NCBI RefSeq assembly: GCF_014202435.1
Contig: NZ_JACHGU010000005.1
Span: forward strand, 124,001-188,000
Origin: Pseudoxanthomonas broegbernensis
Lineage (GTDB): Bacteria; Pseudomonadota; Gammaproteobacteria; Xanthomonadales; Xanthomonadaceae
Direction of reading: 5' to 3'
Length of the DNA: 64,000 nucleotides
Position 1 is the stretch's first letter, and each line of letters starts with the position of its first letter. Positions 57,469 to 64,000 of this stretch are shown piece by piece. Below the pieces are notes generated by a model that was given only the letters and a program-made list of their open reading frames with translations, was not told the DNA's origin and did no database searches. The position numbers and the translations under genes were made by a program.

Positions 57469-58860
57469 TTACAGCAGCACGCGGCGCATGTCCGCCAGGA
57501 CCTGCGCCAGATAGGTGGTGAAGCGCGCCGCGGCGGCGCCGTCGATCACGCGATGGTCGTAGCTCAGCGACAGCGGCAGGGTCAGGCGCGGCACGAACTG
57601 CTTGCCGTCCCACACCGGCTGCATCGAGGACTTGGACACGCCCAGGATCGCCACTTCCGGCGCGTTGATGATCGGGGTGAATGCGGTGCCGCCGATGCCG
57701 CCCAGCGAGCTGATGGAGAAACAGCCGCCGGACATGTCGGCCGGGCCGAGCTTGCCGTCGCGCGCCTTCTTCGCCAGCTCGCCCATCTCCTGGGCGACCT
57801 GCAGCACGCCCTTCCTGTCCACGTCGCGGATCACCGGCACCACCAGGCCGTTGGGCGTGTCGGCGGCGAAGCCGATGTGGAAGTACTTCTTGACCGTGAG
57901 GTTCTCGCCGGTCGCGTCGAGCGAGGCGTTGAAGTCCGGGAACTGCTTCAGCGCCGCGGCGCTGGCCTTGAGCAGGAAGGCGAGCATGGTCAGCTTGATG
58001 CCGGACCTGCTCTTTTCCTGTTCCTTGTTGAGCTGCACGCGCAAGGCTTCCAGCTCGGTGATGTCGGCCTGGTCGAACTGGGTGACGTGCGGGATCATCG
58101 CCCAGTTGCGCGCCAGGTTGGCGCCGGAGATCTTCTTGATCCGCGACAGCGGCTGGGTCTGCACCTCGCCGAACTTGGCGAAGTCCACCTTGGGCCACGG
58201 CAGCAGGTTCAGGCCGTTGCCGCCCCCGCCCGCCGGGGCGCCGGAGGCCGCCGGCACGCCGCCGGCCAGCGCCGCCTTGACGAAGCGCTGCACGTCTTCG
58301 CGGGTGATGCGCCCGCCGCGCTCGCTGCCCTTGACCTGGAACAGGTCCACGCCCAGCTCGCGCGCGAACAGGCGCACGGCCGGGGTCGCGTAGGGCACTT
58401 TGTCCGGCAGCACGCTGTCGGCGCCGAATTCCACCGGCGGGGTGCGCGGCGCGGCGACGGGCGCAGCGTTCTCCTGGGCGATCTCGCGCTGGGCCAGCTT
58501 GTCCGGCTGGGCCGGCACGGCCACCGGCTCGACCCTGGCGCCGGTCTCGGCGGTCTTCACCGGGGCCGCCGGGGCGGCTTCGGCCTTGGGCGCCTCGGCC
58601 TTGGCGGCCGGCGCGGCGGCAGCGGCCTCGATCAGCGCCACCACGCCGCCCTCGGACAGGGTATCGCCCAGCTTGACCTTCAGCTCCTTGACCACACCGG
58701 CGAAGGGGGAAGGCACTTCCAACGTGGCCTTGTCCGACTCCAGCGTGATCAGGCCCTGGTCCTGGCTCACGGTGTCGCCCACGGCGACGAGGATTTCGAT
58801 GACGGGGACATCGCTGTAGTCCCCGATGTCGGGAACGCGCGCTTCCTTGATTTCGGCCAT
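57469..58860 (-). CDS. aceF: Pyruvate dehydrogenase E2 (dihydrolipoamide acetyltransferase)
   Basis: The 463-residue protein has one lipoyl domain (Lys44 in ESDKATLEV), an Ala/Pro/Glu-rich linker, a peripheral subunit-binding domain (about 150-190; ATPAVRLFARELGVDLFQVK, RGGRITREDV) and the catalytic domain (about 235-463) with LSYDHRVIDGA. It passes acetyl groups to CoA. E2 of many proteobacteria has two or three lipoyl domains; here one is on E2 and two on E3. The E1 gene (aceE) is not in the window. Confidence 0.95.
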   Translation of the reverse strand: MAEIKEARVPDIGDYSDVPVIEILVAVGDTVSQDQGLITLESDKATLEVPSPFAGVVKELKVKLGDTLSEGGVVALIEAAAAAPAAKAEAPKAEAAPAAPVKTAETGARVEPVAVPAQPDKLAQREIAQENAAPVAAPRTPPVEFGADSVLPDKVPYATPAVRLFARELGVDLFQVKGSERGGRITREDVQRFVKAALAGGVPAASGAPAGGGGNGLNLLPWPKVDFAKFGEVQTQPLSRIKKISGANLARNWAMIPHVTQFDQADITELEALRVQLNKEQEKSRSGIKLTMLAFLLKASAAALKQFPDFNASLDATGENLTVKKYFHIGFAADTPNGLVVPVIRDVDRKGVLQVAQEMGELAKKARDGKLGPADMSGGCFSISSLGGIGGTAFTPIINAPEVAILGVSKSSMQPVWDGKQFVPRLTLPLSLSYDHRVIDGAAAARFTTYLAQVLADMRRVLL

Positions 58861-59289
58861 GCCAGGCTCCGGCGTTTATGCGTGGGAAAAGGATTTCCCT
58901 ATTGTGGTCCGTCCACGCCCCCCCGCCAACCTCTGCGGCGTCGGGCGCGGGCGCGACGCCGTTGTCCCACGACATGTTTCCTGCGTGACCATTGCCGCGG
59001 GGCGCGGACCGGGGCCTGCGGAGCGCGCGCGGTCCGGCCGCGATCCGCTCCCGCGGCGACCGCCCGGCCCGCGCGATGGCAGCGGCACCGGCGCCGTTTT
59101 CCATCACGCCGCCGTCAGTTGGGTGAACCCGTCCGCGAGCCGATAGCGCGCCGCCCGGGGGCTGCCGGGCGGTTGCCTGAATCGCACCGCCGGCGATGCG
59201 CCGCGGGCAGGGCCCGGTTCATCGGCCCGCGCCTAGGGTCTGCCACGCCCACTCCAAGGGCACTACAACAACGAACAGGAGACTCCCCC
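58861..59289. other. 429-base divergent gap aceF / ompW-like gene
   Basis: No gene or RNA recognised. The left end is the aceF leader with GGAG before the ATG and an A/T-richer patch (58880-58910) suited to a promoter. The right end has AACAGGAG before the ompW-like ATG. The middle is GC-rich without clear signals. Confidence 0.6.
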
Positions 59290-59919
59290 ATGCAGTCCAT
59301 TCGTATCCTGAGCCTGGCCCTGGTCCCGGCGCTGGCCCTCGCCGCGCCGGCCTTCGCCCAGAGCGGCGATGGCGATTCCGCCTCCGGCAAGCGCATCGCC
59401 GTGGTCGGCGGCATCGCCCACCTCGAACCTTCCTCCGACGCGGCCGACGGCCTGCAGGTCGACGGCGGCCCGGCGCCGACCCTGAGCGTGAGCTGGTACG
59501 CCACCGACAACTTCGCCGTGGAGCTGTGGGGGGCGGCCGACACGTTCGACCATCGCGTGCGCGCCGACGGGCTGGGCAAGATCGGCACCGTACAGCAGCA
59601 GCCGGTGGCGTTGAGCGCGCAGTGGCACTTCGGCCAGGCCGACAGCGTGTTCCGCCCGTTCGTGGGCCTGGGCTACCACGAGTCCAACTTCAGCCACGAG
59701 GACATCGCCGGCCTGGACGGCCACGCGGGCCTGGAAACGGCCAAGGGCGCCATCGGCACCGTCGGCATGGACTTCAACATCACCCCGACCTGGTTCGCGC
59801 GCACCGACGTGCGCTACCTGCACTCGCGGCCGGAACTGCGCGTGGCCGGCAGCGGCACCGGGCAGGAGCTGGACCTGGACCCGTGGACGGTCGGCGTGGG
59901 GCTGGGCGCGCGCTTCTGA
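59290..59919 (+). CDS. ompW: OmpW-family outer-membrane protein
   Basis: The 209-residue product has a signal peptide ending APAFA and the small eight-stranded barrel pattern of OmpW (SVSWYATDNFAVELWGAADT, FRPFVGLGYHESNFS, DVRYLHSRPEL) ending in Phe. OmpW barrels pass small hydrophobic compounds and are often controlled by stress or oxygen. AGGAG precedes the ATG at 59290. It is monocistronic, with a hairpin after the stop. Confidence 0.88.
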   Translation: MQSIRILSLALVPALALAAPAFAQSGDGDSASGKRIAVVGGIAHLEPSSDAADGLQVDGGPAPTLSVSWYATDNFAVELWGAADTFDHRVRADGLGKIGTVQQQPVALSAQWHFGQADSVFRPFVGLGYHESNFSHEDIAGLDGHAGLETAKGAIGTVGMDFNITPTWFARTDVRYLHSRPELRVAGSGTGQELDLDPWTVGVGLGARF

Positions 59920-59942
59920 TCCAGCAAGCGGGATCGTCTTCT

Positions 59943-59972
59943 CTTCCGCGCGGGCGGCAGCCCGCGCGGAAG
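59943..59972 (+). terminator. Hairpin after ompW, possible terminator
   Basis: CTTCCGCGCGGGC and GCCCGCGCGGAAG pair perfectly over 13 bases around GGCA. No T-tract follows, so termination efficiency is unclear. Confidence 0.45.
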
Positions 59973-60117
59973 GGCATCCGAACCGAAACGGTGTCGCCGG
60001 CATCGCCGGCGACCGCACGCCGGCCATCCCGACATCCACACGGTGCCCGATTGACCGACTGCGATCGGCCGCTCCCCGGGGAAGCCCCTATGCAATCGGG
60101 CCAGTCGCCCCGGGCCG

Positions 60118-60909
60118 TCAGGCCGCCACGTCGGGCGCGCCTGGCGCGCTGCCCCCGGGCAGCGCCGGCAACGCGTCGGCCCACACCAGGCGGCGATAGT
60201 CGAAGCCGGCCTCCAGCCGCGGCTTGACCACCTGGAAGAACGGCGAGACGTCGAAGTCGCGCGGCGTGTACAGGCTGTAGTGGCGGATGTGCAGGATTTC
60301 CTCGCGCGCGCGGCGGCCCGAGGCGGTGTCCGCGTCCAGCAACTCGATCTCCGGGAGGATCGGATAGCGCACCACTTCGAAGGCCTGGGCCAGCAGGGTC
60401 GAGCAGATCGCGCGGGTGGGTTCGCCGCTGCCCAGCGCCAGCATGCGCCGCTTCATCGGGTCGGGCATCGGCGGCTGGCGGATGAGGTAGCGGGCCAGGT
60501 CGACGATGTTCTTCAGGTCGTAGCTGTAGCCCAGCCGGTCCAGCATGTGCCCGGCCACCCTGTCGATCTCGGCCTGCCCCAGCCCCACCGGCCGGCAGAT
60601 GCGCACGTGCAGGCCGTCGAACTCGGCCAGCGGCACGGTGCGCACGCCGTCGTTGATGTCCACGTCCACGAACTGCGGCTCGCCCGCGCCCACCGGCGTG
60701 CCCAGGCACAGCGCCGCGTGCGACCAGGTGGACTGGGTGAGGTACTTGATCGCGCCGGCGAAGCGGCTGGTGCCCTCCACCAGCAATACGTCGCCGCGGC
60801 GCAGCGCCGCCACCAGCAGTTCCCGGCGGCTGCTCGGCCCGCGCCCATAGTCCTCGCGCGGCTGGGCGAGGAAACGCGCCATCCGCCGACCCACGAATCC
60901 CAACGACAT
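60118..60909 (-). CDS. YiiX-like permuted NlpC/P60 (DUF830-type) hydrolase
   Basis: From ATG 60909 the 263-residue protein has the permuted papain-like pattern of YiiX/YebB proteins. The N-terminal half has GDVLLVEGTSRFAGAIKYLT and the catalytic His in WSHAAL; the C-terminal half has GYSYDLKNIVDLARYLI and the catalytic Cys in ICSTLLAQAF. Such enzymes are thought to cleave or acylate amide or ester bonds, for instance in lipids or peptidoglycan. No signal peptide is visible. It follows a membrane protein gene on the same strand. Confidence 0.8.
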   Translation of the reverse strand: MSLGFVGRRMARFLAQPREDYGRGPSSRRELLVAALRRGDVLLVEGTSRFAGAIKYLTQSTWSHAALCLGTPVGAGEPQFVDVDINDGVRTVPLAEFDGLHVRICRPVGLGQAEIDRVAGHMLDRLGYSYDLKNIVDLARYLIRQPPMPDPMKRRMLALGSGEPTRAICSTLLAQAFEVVRYPILPEIELLDADTASGRRAREEILHIRHYSLYTPRDFDVSPFFQVVKPRLEAGFDYRRLVWADALPALPGGSAPGAPDVAA

Positions 60910-60979
60910 CGCGCCCCTCCGCGTCCATCCCCGCCGCAAGGCTAACCCGGATGCGCGCCGCGGGGGCTGCGACGCGCCG

Positions 60980-61543
60980 CTAGCGCGGCGAACGGTCGTA
61001 GCTGCGATGGCGCTCGAAGCGGCGCACCCGCCGGTACAGCCCGAAAGCCTGCGCGGTGGCATAGCCCAGCAATAACGCGGCCATCGCCAGCAGGCCGGCA
61101 TGGCTGAGCCAGCCGCTCTCCGGCCACGGCGCGCCCCGCAGCCACACGCGCATGCCCTGCACCAGCCCGGCCCCCAGGCGCACCGCCACCAGCACCGCCA
61201 GGCCCAGCACCAGCGAGCGGTTGGACTGGTAGTACAGGCCCTGCGGGGTGGCCTGGAAGCGGGTCAGCGCATGCCCGGCCAGGCCGAGCAGCAGCCCGCC
61301 CGGATAGGCCAGCGCCACGTACGCCCAGGCCTGCGGCCAGAACACCCCGGCCACCGCCACGAACAGCGCGAACACCAGCGTGGACGCCAGCGACGACCAC
61401 CACGCCAGCGCCAGCGCCCAGCCGCGCGCGCGCCGGCGCGAACGCGCCACCCGGTAGCGCTGCCACAGCGACAGCGGCAGCAGCGCCAGCATGATGGCCA
61501 GGGCCAGCAGCAGTGCGAGCGGCAGGGCCAGCAACAGCGGCAT
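60980..61543 (-). CDS. Uncharacterised membrane protein (about four or five helices)
   Basis: The 187-residue protein has an N-terminal membrane helix, an Arg-rich loop (YRVARSRRRARGW) and three to four further hydrophobic segments. FQATPQGLYYQSNRSLVLGL is the most distinctive stretch and occurs in bacterial CcdC/DUF1453-like proteins. The C-terminus is basic and cytoplasmic. I cannot give a function. It is 30 bases downstream of metQ and 70 bases upstream of the YiiX-like gene. Confidence 0.65.
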   Translation of the reverse strand: MPLLLALPLALLLALAIMLALLPLSLWQRYRVARSRRRARGWALALAWWSSLASTLVFALFVAVAGVFWPQAWAYVALAYPGGLLLGLAGHALTRFQATPQGLYYQSNRSLVLGLAVLVAVRLGAGLVQGMRVWLRGAPWPESGWLSHAGLLAMAALLLGYATAQAFGLYRRVRRFERHRSYDRSPR

Positions 61544-61573
61544 GGTCGCCCTCCTTCCCGGTGCGGCGCCGGC

Positions 61574-62380
61574 TCAGAACGCCGGCAGCACCGCGCCCTT
61601 GTACCGGGACTGGATGAAGGCCTTGACCTGCGGCCCGGTCAGGGCGCGCGCCAGCGCCTGCACGCGCGGGTCGTCCCGGTTGTCGGCCCTGGCGACCAGG
61701 AAGTTCACGTAGGGCGAGTCGGCGGACTCGATGGTCAGCGCGTCGCGGGTGGGGTCCAGCCCGGCATCCAGCGCGTAGTTGGTGTTGATCAGCGCCAGGT
61801 CCACCTGGCCGAGCACGCGCGGCAGCATCGCCGAGTCCAGCTCGCGGAACTTCAGGCCCTTCGGGTTGGCGATGATGTCGCGCTGGCTGGCCATCGCGTC
61901 GGCGGGGTCCTTCAGCGCGATCACCCCGGCCTTGTGCAGCAGGATCAGCGCACGCGAGTTGTTGCTGGGGTCGTTGGGGATGACCACGTCGGCGCCGGCC
62001 GGCAGCGCGTCCAGCGAGGCGTACCGCCGCGAGTAGGCGCCGAACGGCTCGATGTGCACCCCGGCCACGGCGACCAGGCCGGTGCCACGGCCGCGGTTAT
62101 AGGCGTCCAGGTAGGGCCGGGTCTGGAAGTAGTTCACGTCGATGTGCTTCTGCGCGACCTGGTCGTTGGGCTGCACGTAGTCGTTGAACACGCGCACCTG
62201 CAGCGTCACTCCCTCCTGCTCCAGGATCGGCTTGACCACTTCCAGGATTTCCGCGTGCGGCACCGCGGTGGCGGCCACGCTCAAGGTGTCGCCGCGCGCA
62301 TCGGCGGCGGCGCCGGAACCGCCGCAACCGGCCAGCGCCGCGGCCAGGGTGAACAGGATCGGCAGGAAGGTGGTACGCAT
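61574..62380 (-). CDS. metQ: Methionine-binding lipoprotein
   Basis: MetQ binds methionine in the periplasm for the MetNI transporter. The 268-residue product has lipobox LAGC, then the NLPA-family blocks VAATAVPHAEILEVVKPILE, QKHIDVNYFQTRPYLDAYN, VIPNDPSNNSRALILL and LINTNYALDAGLDP. The start at 62380 is followed by MRTTFLPILF. It lies 113 bases downstream of metI, in the normal metNIQ order. Confidence 0.94.
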   Translation of the reverse strand: MRTTFLPILFTLAAALAGCGGSGAAADARGDTLSVAATAVPHAEILEVVKPILEQEGVTLQVRVFNDYVQPNDQVAQKHIDVNYFQTRPYLDAYNRGRGTGLVAVAGVHIEPFGAYSRRYASLDALPAGADVVIPNDPSNNSRALILLHKAGVIALKDPADAMASQRDIIANPKGLKFRELDSAMLPRVLGQVDLALINTNYALDAGLDPTRDALTIESADSPYVNFLVARADNRDDPRVQALARALTGPQVKAFIQSRYKGAVLPAF

Positions 62381-62493
62381 CGGATTACCCTTGGAAGAAA
62401 TGAGGCGGGCGGAAGGAAAAAGGATAGCCGTGGCCGCGTGCATGGCCCGCAACCGCGGCGGCGCGGGCCGGCCGAGGCGCCGGCCCGTTCGGC

Positions 62494-63198
62494 TCAGCGC
62501 CGGCTGTAGCGCGCCACCAGGCGGTCGCCCAGCATCTGCACCGCCTGCACCAGCAGCAGCAGCAGGACCACAGTGACCAGGGCCACGTCGGTCTGCGAGC
62601 GCTGGTAGCCGTCGCGGAAGGCCAGGTCGCCCAGCCCGCCGGAGCCGATCGTACCGCCCATCGCGGTGAAGCCGACCACCGCGATGGTGGTGACCGTGGC
62701 CCCGGCCACCAGGCCCGGCCGGGCCTCCGGCAACAGCACCCGCCAGACCAGTTGCCAGGTGGTCGCGCCCATCGCCAGGGTGGCCTCGATCACGCCGCGG
62801 TCCACCTCGCGCAGCGCGGTCTCCACCAGGCGCGCGTAGAACGGCGCCGCGCCGACCACCAGCGGCAGGATCGCGCCGCGCACGCCCAGCGAGGTGCCCA
62901 TCACCGCCAGGGTCAGCGGGATCATCGCGATCATCAGGATGATGAAGGGCACCGAGCGCAGCACGTTCACCGCCAGCGCCAGCACCGCGTACGGCCCGCG
63001 CCGCTCGTGCAACTGGCGCGGCCCCCACAGGAACAGCAGCACGCCCAGCGGCAGGCCGACCAGCCCGGTCAGCGGCAGCGCGCCGGCCAGCATGACCAGG
63101 GTGTCCAGGGTGGCCTGACCGATATCGGCCCACTTGCCGGGGCTGTCCAGGTTGCGGAAGAAGCCGCCGCCGGCGGCGAGGACCGTCATCGTGTTCAT
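62494..63198 (-). CDS. metI: Methionine ABC transporter permease
   Basis: The 234-residue protein has about five membrane helices and the ABC permease EAA loop ([20 protein letters not shown]) plus the MetI blocks [15 protein letters not shown]. It starts at 63198, overlapping the metN stop by four bases, so the two are translationally coupled. It forms the membrane channel with the ATPase MetN. Confidence 0.94.
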   Translation of the reverse strand: MNTMTVLAAGGGFFRNLDSPGKWADIGQATLDTLVMLAGALPLTGLVGLPLGVLLFLWGPRQLHERRGPYAVLALAVNVLRSVPFIILMIAMIPLTLAVMGTSLGVRGAILPLVVGAAPFYARLVETALREVDRGVIEATLAMGATTWQLVWRVLLPEARPGLVAGATVTTIAVVGFTAMGGTIGSGGLGDLAFRDGYQRSQTDVALVTVVLLLLLVQAVQMLGDRLVARYSRR

Positions 63199-64000
63199 GG
63201 ACGCAGTACCTCCACGGTGACGCCGGCCTCGGCGAAGGCCCGCTGCGCGGCATCGGCATCGCCGCCGGCCAGGGCCACGACCAGTTGCCCGTAGGGCGTG
63301 TCGCGGATGCGGTCGATGCGCCCGGACAGGATGTTGTAGTCCACCCCGGTCTGGCGCGCGATCCGGCCCAGCAGCGGCGCGTAGGTGTCCGCGCCGAGGA
63401 AGGTCAGGCGCAGCACCCGGCCCCGCACCGCGCCGAGATCGGCATGCGGGCCGCCCTCGTCGGCGTGCTCGGCCTCGGACACGAAGCGGCGGGTGGTGGG
63501 ATGCTTCGGGTGCAGGAACACCTCGGTCACCGGACCGCTCTCCACCAGCCGCCCGGCATCCAGCACGGCGACCCGGTCGCAGACCCGGCGGATCACGTCC
63601 ATCTCGTGGGTGATCAGGACGATGGTCAGGCCCAGCTCGCGGTTGATCCGCGCCAGCAGCTCCAGCACCGAGGCGGTGGTCTGCGGGTCCAGCGCGCTGG
63701 TGGCCTCGTCGCACAGCAGGATCTTGGGCTCGGTGGCCAGCGCACGGGCGATGCCCACGCGCTGCTTCTGCCCGCCCGACAACTGCGCCGGGTACTTGCC
63801 GGCATGCTCGACCAGGCCCACGCGCTGCAGCAGCTCGGCCACCCGGGCGTCGATCTGCGCCCGCGGCCTGCCGGCCAGTTCCAGCGGGAAGGCGACGTTG
63901 CCGGCCACCGTGCGCGAGGACAGCAGGTTGAAGTGCTGGAAGATCATGCCGATCCGCCGCCGCAGCGCGCGCAGGCCCTCGGCCTCCAGCGCGGTGACGT
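63195..64000 (-). CDS. metN: Methionine ABC transporter ATPase (partial, N-terminus outside window)
   Basis: The gene runs off the right edge; the first visible residues are [20 protein letters not shown], so the Walker A motif lies outside. The signature [15 protein letters not shown] and Walker [15 protein letters not shown] are visible, as is the H-loop VLITHEMDV. The C-terminal NIL domain (last 80 or so residues) binds methionine and gives trans-inhibition. Any SAM- or MetJ-type control would lie outside the window. Confidence 0.95.
   Translation of the reverse strand, partial: VTALEAEGLRALRRRIGMIFQHFNLLSSRTVAGNVAFPLELAGRPRAQIDARVAELLQRVGLVEHAGKYPAQLSGGQKQRVGIARALATEPKILLCDEATSALDPQTTASVLELLARINRELGLTIVLITHEMDVIRRVCDRVAVLDAGRLVESGPVTEVFLHPKHPTTRRFVSEAEHADEGGPHADLGAVRGRVLRLTFLGADTYAPLLGRIARQTGVDYNILSGRIDRIRDTPYGQLVVALAGGDADAAQRAFAEAGVTVEVLRP

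Overview
The window is a high-GC (roughly 70 %) chromosomal segment from a gammaproteobacterium that looks like a member of the Xanthomonadaceae (Pseudoxanthomonas, Lysobacter, Luteimonas, Stenotrophomonas or Xanthomonas relatives). The reasons are the ilvC-ilvG-ilvM-ilvA-leuA-leuB gene order with a separate leuCD block, the pcm-tolC-waaA neighbourhood, short GTAG-type REP elements, a heptanucleotide microsatellite, and many ATGA/GTGA start-stop overlaps. I cannot fix the genus by eye. I saw no tRNA, rRNA, insertion sequence, phage gene or CRISPR array.

Region 1 (1-17337, + strand) is one long, tightly overlapping operon for a type IV pilus-like machine of MSHA type. It encodes PilO-, PilM/N- and PilP-like inner-membrane parts, a lipoprotein secretin, a GspB/GspA-like pair (a TPR protein and an AAA ATPase with a peptidoglycan-binding domain), a GspE-type ATPase, a GspF-type platform protein and at least six prepilin-like proteins. 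The most unusual products are the last three: a 995-residue pseudopilin whose Glu5 is replaced by Gln, followed by 366- and 452-residue pseudopilins. All three share ectodomain motifs and carry Ala/Gly-rich hydrophobic helices far from the N-terminus. I regard this tip-like trio as the best candidate for an undescribed system. A convergent gene for a BTAD/SARP-type regulator (17345-18208) ends 7 bases from the operon.

Region 2 (18334-32977) holds branched-chain amino acid synthesis: ilvD on the minus strand, ilvC-ilvG-ilvM-ilvA-leuA-leuB on the plus strand, then gdhA, then leuCD divergent from a LysR gene. The ilvD-ilvC gap contains a 24-bp palindrome and a complete transcription attenuator with a Val/Leu/Ile-rich leader peptide. 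Region 3 (33017-38518) has paired dispersed repeats, a GGCTTTC x14 microsatellite and an RND efflux pump with adaptor and TetR regulator. Region 4 (38664-45735) is envelope biogenesis: Pcm-like methyltransferase, TolC, WaaA, a lipid A acyltransferase, an O-antigen ligase-like protein and a glycosyltransferase.

Region 5 (45767-60909) mixes housekeeping genes: a zinc-finger protein, YceI, a RutE-like nitroreductase, an ELM1-family protein, glnE, aroG with its own aromatic attenuator, two outer-membrane barrels, lpdA with two lipoyl domains, and aceF. Region 6 (60118-64000) has a YiiX-like hydrolase, a membrane protein and the metNIQ methionine importer, with metN cut by the window edge. At least four copies of a roughly 102-bp inverted-repeat element are scattered in the intergenic gaps.
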